A stretch of 64,000 bases of DNA, taken from NCBI GenBank assembly GCA_039817415.1, contig JBCBVV010000001.1, positions 1-64,000 on the forward strand, given 5' to 3'. The notes beneath the pieces were generated by a model. The model saw only the letters and a program-made list of their open reading frames with translations, searched no databases and was not told where the DNA came from. The position numbers and the translations under genes are program-made. Origin of the DNA: JALEFZ01 sp039817415 (GTDB lineage Bacteria > Bacteroidota > Bacteroidia > J057). Positions 1 through 8,574 of this stretch are shown in pieces (position 1 is the first letter of the stretch; every line of letters begins with the position of its first letter).

Positions 1-90
1 GAAAGTGAGAGAATTTGCTGCCAATACGACCCAAGACACCAAACACAAAAGAGCTGCCATGATGATATTCCCTACATTGAGTTTTTCCAT
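1..90 (-). CDS. Partial N-terminus of a small membrane or exported protein
   Basis: An open reading frame on the minus strand begins with ATG at 90 and runs off the left edge of the window. The 30 visible residues begin MEKLNVGNIIMAALLCLVSW and stay hydrophobic to about residue 24, so the N-terminus is a membrane anchor or uncleaved signal. The sequence just before the ATG on the coding strand reads TTGGAGC, a plausible weak ribosome-binding site. The rest of the gene lies outside the window, so no function can be given. Confidence 0.5.
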   Translation of the reverse strand, partial: MEKLNVGNIIMAALLCLVSWVVLAANSLTF

Positions 91-321
91 GCTCCAACTT
101 ACTGATTAATACTGTTTTTCGTACCGCAGGATGTCAACTTTCCCCTATGACTTTTGTTTAGGATTTGGGTCAGGATAGAAATGATGGTGATTTTTTAACA
201 ATTAGCCATCATCCTTTCAGCCTTGAATATGCAAATTGATAAAAATTCATGCATCTGATCATTTTGATGGTTAAATTTGAGTCAACAAACGCCTTTTCTT
301 GTCAAGCATCCGTTTCTACTT

Positions 322-885
322 ATGAATCACGCAGCTTTGGTCATGGCCTTGCTTTCTGTTATGCTTTTCCCTACCCCATCGGAAAAGTCTAATCTGTTGC
401 TGAGCCCAACTGAAAGCATCTCGACTGTTCAACAAACAAAAGGCAGCCTGCAAACGTCAGATGAATTTTCTGGCTTCCTCGACTTTTTTTCCAAAGGAGG
501 AAAGATCCCCAAAGATCTGATTAGTCGTCATACCCTGATCACCAAACCTATCGGGACGTTCTACGGAGAGCGTACCTATACCCTGCCTAATAATATGAAA
601 GCCTTGATTTTGAGGCAAAAGACAAGCATGTGTACCCGGTTTTTCTTGTTGACGGCTAATGCTGATCATGTATTGGGCCAGCAAGTCATTTCAGAAAGAT
701 GCTATCCTGCTCCTGGTTCCAAGGTAAATGAATACTCCACATATGCCTTTCAAAACAATCGTAGCTTCATTCAAACCCATATCAAGGAGACCTTTCTTCC
801 TACGAGGGGAAAAGAGGTTACCGGAAGGACGGGATACCAAATCAATGGCAGAGGCCAGATCATCGTATTGGAAATGAGTAAATAG
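322..885 (+). CDS. Hypothetical exported protein
   Basis: The ORF can be opened at a TTG at 277, but the ATG at 322 puts a hydrophobic stretch (NHAALVMALLSVMLFP) at the very N-terminus as in a signal peptide or anchor, so I prefer it; this gives 187 residues. The remainder is soluble, with a region around LITKPIGTFYGERTYTLPNN and several cysteines (motifs SMCTRFF and SERCYPAP) that could form a disulphide after export. I recognise no family. It converges with the LytTR regulator gene, with 14 bp between stops and no obvious terminator. The start choice is uncertain. Confidence 0.6.
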   Translation: MNHAALVMALLSVMLFPTPSEKSNLLLSPTESISTVQQTKGSLQTSDEFSGFLDFFSKGGKIPKDLISRHTLITKPIGTFYGERTYTLPNNMKALILRQKTSMCTRFFLLTANADHVLGQQVISERCYPAPGSKVNEYSTYAFQNNRSFIQTHIKETFLPTRGKEVTGRTGYQINGRGQIIVLEMSK

Positions 886-899
886 GAAAGTCGAGCGGC

Positions 900-1637
900 T
901 TACAACTCACTCAACATCTGCATGACCATGCTACGCTTCCGACTGGAGACTGGCACTTCTTGCCCATTTTTCATGACCAAATAACCTCCATCTCCCTTGA
1001 CAAACTCTTTGATGTAGGCAGAATTGACCAAATGAGACTGATGGACGCGGAAAAATTGATGGCCACTCAATAGGTTGTCAAATTCCTTAAGGGTCTTGGT
1101 CACAAGCAATTGTTTCCCACTTTCAAAGTAGAAGATGGTGTAATTGGTGCTGGACTCACAACGAATGATCTCACTGATGTTTACTACGTGGATCTTGTCC
1201 AGGGTATGGAGCGCAAGACGGCTATTGGTCTTCTCCTGAATATTGTTGAGAAGAGCCTGGACGTTTTCTGGATTGGTCTGTTGCTTTTCTTTGGCCCTGG
1301 CCACAGCCTGAACCAATTCGTCTGGATCAACTGGTTTGAGCAAGTAGTCAATAGCGGAGAACTTGATGGCCTTGATGGCGAAAGAGTCATGTGCCGTCGT
1401 AAAAATAACGTTAAAGGGAGCGTCTCCCATGATTTCTAACAAATCGAAGCCTGTTCCATCACCCATTTCTATGTCTAGAAAGACAAGTTCAGGTTTGACT
1501 TTTCGGAGCATTTTGCCACCTGCCAGTACCCCATCTGCCTCTCCTATGACATCTACCTCTTTACAATAACTCTTCAAATCCGCTTTCAAAGCTGTTCTTG
1601 CCTTCTCCGAATCGTCAATGATGACTGCCTTGATCAT
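900..1637 (-). CDS. LytTR-family response regulator transcription factor
   Basis: This 245-residue protein is a two-domain LytR/AlgR-type regulator. Residues 1-120 form a receiver: acidic pair D8-D9, phospho-acceptor D55 in LVFLDIEMGDG, the conserved Thr in IFTTAHD and the Lys in DYLLKPVD. Residues about 140-245 are a LytTR DNA-binding domain (IRCESSTNYT, then FFRVHQSHLVN and VPVSSRKR near the end). In the family, an inner-membrane histidine kinase of the LytS/YehU type phosphorylates the receiver and the LytTR domain binds direct repeats upstream of targets. No such kinase lies next to it here, so it is an orphan within the window. Family assignment is secure; targets are unknown. Confidence 0.93.
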   Translation of the reverse strand: MIKAVIIDDSEKARTALKADLKSYCKEVDVIGEADGVLAGGKMLRKVKPELVFLDIEMGDGTGFDLLEIMGDAPFNVIFTTAHDSFAIKAIKFSAIDYLLKPVDPDELVQAVARAKEKQQTNPENVQALLNNIQEKTNSRLALHTLDKIHVVNISEIIRCESSTNYTIFYFESGKQLLVTKTLKEFDNLLSGHQFFRVHQSHLVNSAYIKEFVKGDGGYLVMKNGQEVPVSSRKRSMVMQMLSEL

Positions 1638-1776
1638 AAAACCGCTTATTGTTGTGTATAGGATAAAGTTAGTGAATCAACCGTCTGAGACAAATTTTCC
1701 GCTAAGATGGAGGGTCTCCGGTAGAAAAATATACACCCTAGAGAATGAATTTTTCGAAGAAAAGGAGGACCTTCCT

Positions 1777-3465
1777 TTATTCAACTGTTTTTTTGAACCT
1801 CACCTTGCCGTCCACAATGGTCATGACGACTTCGGTATTCAGGATTTGGTCTTCGGGAATATTCATGATGTTTTGGCTGAAGACCGTAAAATCGGCCATT
1901 TTCCCAATTTCGATGGAACCTTTTTCCTTTTCCTGAAATGCTCCATAGGCTGCCTCTATGGTGTAAGAGCGAAGGGCTTGTTCTCGAGTCATTTTTTGAT
2001 CGGGTTCATAGCCTCCATTAGGCATTCCTTTAAGGGTTTTTCGGCTGACAGAGGCAAAGAAACAGGCGATTGGATTGATGGGTTCTACAGGCGCATCTGT
2101 ACCATTGATTAGGTGTGCCCCACTTTCGATGAAGGTCTTCCACATGTAAGCACTCTTTTGAATTCTGATAATTCCAAGACGGTCTATGGCCCAAGGTCTA
2201 TCAGATGACATATGAATGGCCTGCATCGAAGGAATGACACCCATATCAGCAAAGCGAGGAATATCGTTAGGATGTACATGTTGTGCATGTTCAATGCGGA
2301 ATCTATGGTCATGGCTTTTCTCTGGGAAGGCTTCAAAAGCAGCCTGATAGGCATCCAATACCTCTCTGTTTGCTCTGTCACCGATCGCATGGGTACATAC
2401 CTGAAATCCATGTTCCAATCCTTCTAAGGCTATCGTGGCAATCTTCTCTATGGGGGTTACAGGATTGCCCATATGGCCTTTGCGATCTGAATATTCCTCT
2501 AATAACCATGCGCCTCGTGAACCCAAGGCTCCATCAGAATATAATTTGATCCCACCAATTGTCAGGAAATCGCTGCGTTCTGGTCCTCTGGGGTACCAAT
2601 CTTCTAATAAAAGAGAGTCGCCTCCACTGAGCATGATCCACAAGCGAATAGGCATCTTCCCAGCCTGTACAAAATCCTTGTAAGCGGCAATTCCATCAGC
2701 ATTAGAACCTGCATCTTGGAAAGAGGTAATTCCATTTTTCAAACACTCTTCAATAGCGGCTTCTAAGTCTTTTCGGATACTCTTGGGAGTCGATTCAGGT
2801 ACATGTTCAGCAATGAGATTCTCCGCATTCTCGGTAAATACCCCAGTTGGATTTCCATTTGCATCACGGATTACTTCTCCCCCTTCGCCTACAGATGAGG
2901 CTGAGTTAATTCCAGCAATTTCCATGGCTTTTGCATTGGCAAAAATCGCATGTCCCGAGGCATGGGTAAGCATAACAGGATTATCCGGAGAAACTGCCGA
3001 AAGTTTATCATGGACTTGGTAACCCTTTACTATTTTTTCAGGCATCTTGGACCATTTGGACTGATGCCATCCTCGCCCAAGAATCCACTCTCCTTTGTCG
3101 GCCTTTTGTGCTGCCTCTTCCACCATATTGACCATATCGTCATAGCTCTCTATGGTTGTCAAATCCAGGTTGCGCTTAAAATTTCCTAGGTTCAACAAGT
3201 GTGCATGGCTTTCAATCAAGCCAGGAACCATGGTCTTCCCTTGTAGATCGATCACTTCGGTCTCTTTTCCGATAAATCTTTTCGCCTGATCCTTCTTACC
3301 TACATATACAATCCTTCCATTAGAAACAGCCACAGCCTCAGCAGTAGGCATATTGGGATTTACGGTATATATTTGCCCCTGACAAATGACCATGTCTGCC
3401 GGCTCCACACTACATGCCACGAGTGATAGGAGTGTGATCGACAATAGAATTGAAATATATTTCAT
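1777..3465 (-). CDS. Amidohydrolase family lipoprotein (YtcJ-like)
   Basis: The frame is open to 3540, but the ATG at 3465 gives a clean lipoprotein signal (MKYISILLSITLLSLVACS, lipid Cys at 18), so I take 562 residues. After an N-terminal beta-sandwich segment (GRIVYVGKKDQ) comes the metal-binding HxH of the amidohydrolase superfamily in GLIESHAHLLNLG (H87, H89). Further family signatures follow: GRGWHQSKW, a FQDAGSNADG segment, IGDRANREVLD and FRIEHAQHVHP, with NGTDAPVEPI toward the end. YtcJ/amidohydrolase-3 members are metal-dependent hydrolases of amide or imide bonds; the substrate is unknown. A lipoprotein signal places this one in the envelope. Likely monocistronic, on the same strand as the LytTR gene but 139 bp away. 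Confidence 0.9.
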   Translation of the reverse strand: MKYISILLSITLLSLVACSVEPADMVICQGQIYTVNPNMPTAEAVAVSNGRIVYVGKKDQAKRFIGKETEVIDLQGKTMVPGLIESHAHLLNLGNFKRNLDLTTIESYDDMVNMVEEAAQKADKGEWILGRGWHQSKWSKMPEKIVKGYQVHDKLSAVSPDNPVMLTHASGHAIFANAKAMEIAGINSASSVGEGGEVIRDANGNPTGVFTENAENLIAEHVPESTPKSIRKDLEAAIEECLKNGITSFQDAGSNADGIAAYKDFVQAGKMPIRLWIMLSGGDSLLLEDWYPRGPERSDFLTIGGIKLYSDGALGSRGAWLLEEYSDRKGHMGNPVTPIEKIATIALEGLEHGFQVCTHAIGDRANREVLDAYQAAFEAFPEKSHDHRFRIEHAQHVHPNDIPRFADMGVIPSMQAIHMSSDRPWAIDRLGIIRIQKSAYMWKTFIESGAHLINGTDAPVEPINPIACFFASVSRKTLKGMPNGGYEPDQKMTREQALRSYTIEAAYGAFQEKEKGSIEIGKMADFTVFSQNIMNIPEDQILNTEVVMTIVDGKVRFKKTVE

Positions 3466-3686
3466 GAGACTTTTTCGAAAATGAACATCTAAAATAAAAA
3501 AGTATAACGAGATTACAGAATAATCATGATCGTTATGCACTTAAATACTCTTCTACTCCACCCCTAAATTCCTCCAAATAAAAGTTCCCCATTCCCAACT
3601 ATAGCTCATTCGAAAGAAATTTACCTGTAGATTTCCCAATCCTGTTCATTAAGCGCTCAAGGGTTAGCAATTCTTCGGAGGATTGT

Positions 3687-3694
3687 TATTTTTG
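3687..3694 (+). promoter_or_regulatory. Bacteroidota -7 promoter box for the phosphatase gene
   Basis: TATTTTTG matches the Bacteroidota -7 consensus TAnnTTTG. It ends 15 nt before the ATG at 3710, so the mRNA leader would be only about 8-10 nt. It overlaps the alternative upstream TTG start at 3683, which supports the ATG at 3710 as the true start. No clear -33 TTTG is seen. Confidence 0.45.
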
Positions 3695-3709
3695 GCAGCA
3701 GATTCCGAT

Positions 3710-4432
3710 ATGAGAAAATTCGCGATTTCAGACATACACGGGTGTTTAAAAACCTTCCAAACTCTGGTGGAAGATAAGCTTCATCTTACCCCCTCGGACG
3801 ACCTCTACTTATTAGGGGATTTCGTTGATCGTGGCCCTAATTCTTTAGGGGTGCTTGACTATGTCATGAAATTAAAATCTGCTGGTTATAAAGTTCACTG
3901 TATCAAAGGCAATCATGAAGAAATGATGGTCAACGCCTTTGATGATTCCTCTGAGGTTGAAATGTGGCTTTATAATGGCGGGAGAGAAACCATGAGAAGC
4001 TTTGGGGCTCAGGCAGTAACTGACATTCCTGAACGATACATTGAGTTCATGGATAGCTTTGACTACTTCGTGGAAGTAGACAACTATATCCTGGTACATG
4101 CAGGGCTAAACTTCAAGGGGCAGACTAAGGATGCCCAAGGAGAAGGCTTTTTGTGGCGACTTAATAACCCACTCAAGGATAGAAAGTCTATGCTTTGGCT
4201 TAGATGGTGGTATGAGGATATTGACTGGAATTGGTTGAGAGATCGGGTCATTGTTCACGGCCATACCCCTATTGAAAAAAGTGAGATCGAAGACATGGTT
4301 TCTTTGCTAGATCAGGATCAGGTGCTTGACATCGACAACGGATGCTTCGCCAAATACCGAGCCGGGCTAGGAAACCTCTGTGCCTTCGACCTCAATTCAA
4401 AAGAGCTTATTTTCCAGGAAAATATCGATTGA
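3710..4432 (+). CDS. Calcineurin-like Ser/Thr protein phosphatase (PrpA/PrpB type)
   Basis: The 240-residue protein shows every metal-binding motif of the PPP-like bacterial phosphatases in order: DIHG (D8, H10), GDFVDRG (D37, D40, R41), GNHE (N68-E70), VHAGLN (about residue 130) and HGHTP near 185. These ligate the two active-site metals and the general-acid His. The family removes phosphate from serine/threonine or tyrosine residues, or hydrolyses Ap4A, in the cytoplasm; the exact substrate is not shown by sequence. There is no signal peptide when the ATG at 3710 is used, and the promoter box at 3687 favours that start over the upstream TTG. It stands alone between divergent and convergent neighbours. 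Confidence 0.9.
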   Translation: MRKFAISDIHGCLKTFQTLVEDKLHLTPSDDLYLLGDFVDRGPNSLGVLDYVMKLKSAGYKVHCIKGNHEEMMVNAFDDSSEVEMWLYNGGRETMRSFGAQAVTDIPERYIEFMDSFDYFVEVDNYILVHAGLNFKGQTKDAQGEGFLWRLNNPLKDRKSMLWLRWWYEDIDWNWLRDRVIVHGHTPIEKSEIEDMVSLLDQDQVLDIDNGCFAKYRAGLGNLCAFDLNSKELIFQENID

Positions 4433-4451
4433 TGCAACTAGATCAGGCTTT

Positions 4452-5171
4452 TTAATATTTGAATAGCAGGTCAACTGTATCTCCTACTGCGAAATTGAGT
4501 TCTTCTACCACTTCCCTTACTACCCCGCCTCTACTTACTCTTTTGATCATTCTTACCGGTCCACTTGGAAAGCCAAAATGGTTGCCATCCCTTCCATAAT
4601 CGTAGGTTCCTAAACCTGTAGTCTTTAAAGGCATCCTAAACACCCAGTCATCACAGTCCCAATCGGACTCAAACTTTACTTCGGCAAAATCGGCAGGACC
4701 CTTGCTACTATCTGCTTCTATTCTCAAGTCAAAATAGGCTTTAGGCACCTTCTCAAAAACGAAGGTCTGCACTTCTCCTGCCTCAATTTCAGCTTCTCCT
4801 TCACATTGAAAAAAAGGAAAAGTCAAGCTCAGTCCATTGTCATCTATCCTTCCCAGAGTCTGAATCTTGTAGGTCTTCCCTAATTCAGCTCTAAATTTCA
4901 CACTCAACTCACCTGTGGAATCCGTATTTTCTCGAATCAACCTATGATTACCTTGTCTCCAATCGCGGCTTTCTCCCCACGCATTGACATAAGCTCCTTC
5001 GACAGGTTCTCCAGTTAAAGGATGAACAACCTTGATGAAAACTTCTGTTTCCGGTCCTTGAATCACTGGGGCTTGAGGAATACAAGAACTAAGTCCGAGT
5101 AGAGAAACGAAAAGGAGTAAAAAGAAGATGTTTTTCACGTTTTTAGAATGTATTGAATGATGAATCATCAT
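4452..5171 (-). CDS. Lipoprotein, third member of a tandem paralogous family
   Basis: A 239-residue protein with a lipoprotein signal (LLLFVSLLGLSSC, lipid Cys about residue 30). The mature part opens with VFIKVVHPLTGEPVEGAYVN, a carboxypeptidase-regulatory-like/transthyretin-like Ig fold, continues with DSTGELSVKF and GKTYKIQ, then EIEAGEVQTFVFEKVPKAYF, and ends with a second domain closing in VGDTVDLLFKY. The two upstream genes on the same strand have the same motif order and a similar last strand ending in an aromatic residue, so the three arose by duplication. It is the distal gene of the likely operon 6606 to 4452. Function unknown; the fold is common in surface-exposed Bacteroidota lipoproteins. 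Confidence 0.82.
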   Translation of the reverse strand: MMIHHSIHSKNVKNIFFLLLFVSLLGLSSCIPQAPVIQGPETEVFIKVVHPLTGEPVEGAYVNAWGESRDWRQGNHRLIRENTDSTGELSVKFRAELGKTYKIQTLGRIDDNGLSLTFPFFQCEGEAEIEAGEVQTFVFEKVPKAYFDLRIEADSSKGPADFAEVKFESDWDCDDWVFRMPLKTTGLGTYDYGRDGNHFGFPSGPVRMIKRVSRGGVVREVVEELNFAVGDTVDLLFKY

Positions 5172-5210
5172 GATTTTCGGTTGTTTGATAGATCTTGGGT
5201 TCAGCTCAAC

Positions 5211-5912
5211 TTAATATCGGATTTCAATCAGACGGGTTTCTCCCGGACGAATGTCCAGCGTCTCCTCTATTCGCTCTACTTCCCCCCCTCTGGTGATCAG
5301 CTGAATCATTTTCACCTTTCCAGAAGGAAGGGCCTCACGGATATTTCCTATTCCTCTTTCAAATGATTGCATACCAAGCAGATTTATGGGCTTAGGATGG
5401 ACCTCCTCACATCCCCATTCTGTGGTAAAGGATAAATTGTAGGAATCTACTGGGCCAAGCGTGCTATCGGCTTGTATCCTCAACTCATAAAAGGCCATGG
5501 GGATTCTCTCAAATTCAATGGTCTGTACTTCTCCTGGCTCAATAGCGAATTCTGATACGCAGCCTAAATATGTCTCTTCTTCACCAGAAGAGTTAATCCT
5601 TTTACCATAAGAAGTAGCACTATAAAGGATATTGGACAGGGCATCAAAGGACACCTTTAATTCGCCATGCTGATCAGTCGTATCCCTTATAATTCGATCG
5701 GAATCAGAAACCAAAGGGTAAAGTCTGTGGAATCCTCCGATCACAATGTCCATTCCCGAAATAGGCTCTCCGGTATCTGGATTAACCACTCGCACCAATA
5801 CCTCAGTTTCTCCATTGCGAATGGTCTCTTGCACACAAGAGGTGAGAATCATCGCTCCAAGAACCAAAAGAGAAATGGTCAGAATGTGGCGAATGCGATA
5901 GGTAATTTTCAT
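5211..5912 (-). CDS. Lipoprotein, second member of a tandem paralogous family
   Basis: The frame extends to 5969, but that would overlap the upstream gene; the ATG at 5912 gives a standard lipoprotein signal (HILTISLLVLGAMILTSC) and 233 residues. Landmarks match the two neighbours: VLVRVVNPDTGEPISGMDI, HGELKVSFD, EPGEVQTIEFERIPMAFYEL, ADSTLGP, then SGKVKMIQLITRGGEVERI and a terminal strand ending EIRY. The start lies 13 bp from the stop of the gene before it and the stop 39 bp from the start of the next, consistent with one transcript. No enzymatic motif is visible; a structural or binding role at the outer membrane is inference. Confidence 0.82.
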   Translation of the reverse strand: MKITYRIRHILTISLLVLGAMILTSCVQETIRNGETEVLVRVVNPDTGEPISGMDIVIGGFHRLYPLVSDSDRIIRDTTDQHGELKVSFDALSNILYSATSYGKRINSSGEEETYLGCVSEFAIEPGEVQTIEFERIPMAFYELRIQADSTLGPVDSYNLSFTTEWGCEEVHPKPINLLGMQSFERGIGNIREALPSGKVKMIQLITRGGEVERIEETLDIRPGETRLIEIRY

Positions 5913-5925
5913 AAGAATTTTCTTG

Positions 5926-6606
5926 TTAGTATTTGATAAAGTAATCCAGTTCAAAACCTGCGGGAACATTCACTTCATCCTCGAACACCTCTCTAACTCC
6001 ATTCCTCACGACTTCCCATTCGAAGTTGACTTCTCCTGAGATAAATCGCTGGTAGTTTCCTCCTCCATTGAAACCATTGTCCCTGATGATGTATTCTTCG
6101 AAAGCGAACTCACGGCATTCCAGGTCTTTTTCTATCGTCAATTTGAATGAGGTAGCAGGCTCTTTTTCAGGGTCTGGAAGGACAGATAGGCTAATTCTTG
6201 CAGCTGGAATGACCTCAAAAGCAATCAACTGAGTGGCACCCTTCTCAACTTCTTTGAGTACATCGCAGGCAATAAATCGTTGGCCTCCGACAATTCCCTC
6301 AGGATCATAATTTGAAATCGATACCTTGTACTCCTTGTTGGTCTGAGGTCGGAAGGTAACGCTAAACTCTCCAGATTCATCCGAAACAGTTTCATCCACC
6401 CAATGATAGCTAGGCTGGGATGAACTGGTAGCGCCAAAGACCTCTATCAACACCCCGCTTACGGCCTCTCCAGTCATAGGATTGGTTAATGTTATGTTGA
6501 CCGTTGTCTCTTCATCCCTTTCAAACGCAGCAAAACGACATGAACAGGCTAGAGTAGAAAGGCATAAAATGACAAGGTATATCAGTGTTAGCTTCAGCTT
6601 ATTCAT
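5926..6606 (-). CDS. Lipoprotein, first member of a tandem paralogous family
   Basis: A 226-residue lipoprotein (LTLIYLVILCLSTLACSC). The mature region shows VNITLTNPMTGEAVSGVLI, ESGEFSVTFRP, KEYKVSI, the cysteine in FIACDVLKEVEKGATQL, then FEVIPAARISL and a C-terminal domain ending in FELDYFIKY. It is the most diverged of the three paralogues (for example its ADSS/ADST element is replaced by PDPEKEP). It is promoter-proximal in the group and is preceded by a 307-bp non-coding stretch that probably carries the promoter. No function is recognised. Confidence 0.8.
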   Translation of the reverse strand: MNKLKLTLIYLVILCLSTLACSCRFAAFERDEETTVNITLTNPMTGEAVSGVLIEVFGATSSSQPSYHWVDETVSDESGEFSVTFRPQTNKEYKVSISNYDPEGIVGGQRFIACDVLKEVEKGATQLIAFEVIPAARISLSVLPDPEKEPATSFKLTIEKDLECREFAFEEYIIRDNGFNGGGNYQRFISGEVNFEWEVVRNGVREVFEDEVNVPAGFELDYFIKY

Positions 6607-6913
6607 ATAGGCTATATCTTTTGTATATGGATACTACATTCTGCTTGCCCTGATGTATGGATTATTAAGAGTGGGAAGGTGATTTTTGCAGGATTCCGTA
6701 AATGATTTTCGCAGAATGGAGTTTTTGGGAAAAATTGCCAAAAACGAAGCTAAAAGATTGAAAATGGCAATAAATCAAAGCCTCATATATTCAAAACTCT
6801 ATTTCTCTCCCATGGCTTATTGAGGAATACCACCTTTTTGAACAAGAAAGACATTCGCAGAGTTGGCTAAATCGAATAAGAAGTAGAAATTAGCCTTCAT
6901 TAACTCCACTCCT
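6607..6913. other. Intergenic stretch with one perfect hairpin
   Basis: This 307-bp divergent spacer separates the lipoprotein triplet (minus) from the WD40 gene (plus) and should hold both promoters. The only structure I see is a perfect 8-bp inverted repeat, GTTTTTGG at 6721-6728 and CCAAAAAC at 6738-6745, with a 9-nt loop. No T-run follows it, so it is a better candidate for an operator or a leader hairpin than for a terminator. No convincing ORF or full TAnnTTTG box was found. Confidence 0.4.
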
Positions 6914-7843
6914 TTGGCAAGAAAAGTCAACGTACAGGTATCACGCATTCGCGCTTATGAAGGCCATACAGGCTCTGTCTTCTCACTTGCTGTCGATGAA
7001 GAAGAGAAGTACATGTACACATCTGGCGATGATGGTATAGTTGCCCGTTGGAACTTAAGAGGCGACGATGCAGACGCGACGGGTATCCTGCGCAGCGACC
7101 GTGCGGTTTATTCCTTGACAGTGTCCAGCAAATACCAACTTTTATTTGCAGGTTCGAGTGATGGAACCCTTTACATACAAGACCTCGAGAAGAAGCAACT
7201 CGTCCGAACTTATCGCAAGGTTACAGGCGCGATTTACCATCTTCTCATCGCTGGAGATTTATTATGGATTTGTCAGGCTGAAGGCTTTTTGACTGCCATC
7301 AATATGACCAATGGAAAGGAAGAGTTTTTTGGGAGACTGAGCGAACAAAATCTAAGAATCATGATCCCTGCCTTAGGCGAAGGGCAATTTTTTATCGGTT
7401 CCAGTGATCATCAGATTTATCTTTTTGACTTTCCTCAGAGAACCGTCATCCAAAACTGGTCTGCTCACGAAAACTCTGTTTTTAGCCTGTTGATCCATCC
7501 CGATGGAAAGTACCTCCTTTCAGGTTCAAGAGATGCACATTTCAATGTATGGGATCTTCAAAATGAAAGAGAGCAGATTAAGCATATTCCTGCCCACAAC
7601 TTCACTGTTAACTATTTTGCCCTTTCTCCAGATGGCCACCATTTTGTAACGGCTAGTCGCGATAAGACCATAAAATTATGGGATGCTTATGATTTCTCCC
7701 TACTCAAAGTAGTGGACAAAGCCAGACATCAGGGTCATACCCATTCCGTCAACAAAGTTATCTGGCTCAAACATGACAACAGCCTCATTTCAACAGGAGA
7801 TGACCGTCAGGTATTACGATGGAAATTTGATTTCATCACCTGA
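6914..7843 (+). CDS. WD40 repeat protein (cytoplasmic beta-propeller)
   Basis: The 309-residue protein is built almost wholly of WD40 blades: EGHTGSVFSLAVDEEEKYM, SGDDGIVARWNL, AHENSVFSLLIHPDGKYL, SGSRDAHFNVWDL, FALSPDGHHFV, SRDKTIKLWDA, and a final STGDDRQVLRWKF. This fits one seven-bladed propeller. No signal peptide is present. The start is a TTG at 6914; an in-frame stop lies at 6884 and no ATG is available before the first blade, so TTG is the best choice. WD40 proteins are protein-binding scaffolds; the partner cannot be read from the sequence. The next gene on the strand is DivIVA-like, about 150 bp away with its own promoter box. Confidence 0.88.
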   Translation: MARKVNVQVSRIRAYEGHTGSVFSLAVDEEEKYMYTSGDDGIVARWNLRGDDADATGILRSDRAVYSLTVSSKYQLLFAGSSDGTLYIQDLEKKQLVRTYRKVTGAIYHLLIAGDLLWICQAEGFLTAINMTNGKEEFFGRLSEQNLRIMIPALGEGQFFIGSSDHQIYLFDFPQRTVIQNWSAHENSVFSLLIHPDGKYLLSGSRDAHFNVWDLQNEREQIKHIPAHNFTVNYFALSPDGHHFVTASRDKTIKLWDAYDFSLLKVVDKARHQGHTHSVNKVIWLKHDNSLISTGDDRQVLRWKFDFIT

Positions 7844-7960
7844 ACATATCGAGCAACCCAACTTTTCTTCCTTACAATCGAATACTACATGAGGCAAAAG
7901 GTTTCCAAGCAACTTTGCCTTATCATTATCAAAATTATATTCGAAAATTCAACTTTTTGG

Positions 7961-7968
7961 TATATTTG
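7961..7968 (+). promoter_or_regulatory. Bacteroidota -7 promoter box for the DivIVA-domain gene
   Basis: TATATTTG, an exact TAnnTTTG match, ends 26 nt before the ATG at 7995, which would give a leader of roughly 20 nt. The region just upstream is AT-rich; a TTTG -33 element at the standard distance is not seen. Confidence 0.45.
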
Positions 7969-7994
7969 TAAATCACACAGGTAGAATTTAGTAT

Positions 7995-8573
7995 ATGATT
8001 ACTCCCATTGAAATCAGACAGCAGAAGTTTAAAAGGGCATTGCGTGGCTATGACAAGGAAGAGGTAGACGCCTTTTTGGTGGCATTGTCTAAGGAATGGG
8101 AACAACAACTTGAAGATTTCCGCAAGCTAAAAGAGGAACTCGAAAAGATCCAGAACAACTACAATACCCTTAAGGAAGTAGAAGATATCCTCCACAAAAC
8201 CTTGATGCAGGCCGAGCAATCCTCTAAAGATACCATGGAAAATGCCCGTCAAAAGGCTGATCTTAGGTTGAGAGAAGCTGAGGCAAGGGCACAGGAGATT
8301 GTGAGAAAAGGGGTGGAAGATCGCAACGAAATTCAACGAGAGATTTCAGAGCTTTCTCGCTACCGTACCAAGTTTCTTTCTCAACTACAAGGATTTCTAC
8401 GTACCCAAATGGACCACGTCAACACCTTTGAGCAAGGAGAGCTTGAGGCGAAAGAAGAAGAACTCCGCCTTCCAGAGAAAGCAGAGTCCACCAAAAATTT
8501 CTTCGATACTACCCGATCTGAAAATGGAACTTCAAGCTCCAATTTGGTCGATGATATCACAGACGAATTGTAA
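7995..8573 (+). CDS. DivIVA-domain protein
   Basis: This 192-residue protein begins with the DivIVA/GpsB N-terminal module: ITPIEIRQQKFKRALRGYDK, then EEVDAFL, the lipid-contacting and dimerising segment of the family. From about residue 30 to 130 it is a long coiled coil rich in E, K, Q and L, followed by an acidic, poorly structured tail ending in TDEL. DivIVA proteins of Gram-positives gather at curved membrane and recruit division or cell-wall factors. The role in Bacteroidota is not established, so only the domain is assigned. It converges with the next gene with a single base between the two stops. Confidence 0.88.
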   Translation: MITPIEIRQQKFKRALRGYDKEEVDAFLVALSKEWEQQLEDFRKLKEELEKIQNNYNTLKEVEDILHKTLMQAEQSSKDTMENARQKADLRLREAEARAQEIVRKGVEDRNEIQREISELSRYRTKFLSQLQGFLRTQMDHVNTFEQGELEAKEEELRLPEKAESTKNFFDTTRSENGTSSSNLVDDITDEL

Positions 8574-8574
8574 T

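Noticed and set aside
1110..1439. 109-codon plus-strand frame inside the LytTR gene
   Set aside because: Antisense to conserved receiver and LytTR motifs; no independent coding evidence.
1618..2112. 164-codon plus-strand frame overlapping the amidohydrolase gene
   Set aside because: It is antisense to the C-terminus of a clear amidohydrolase, has no signal or motif, and its amino-acid mix is what a mirrored coding frame gives.
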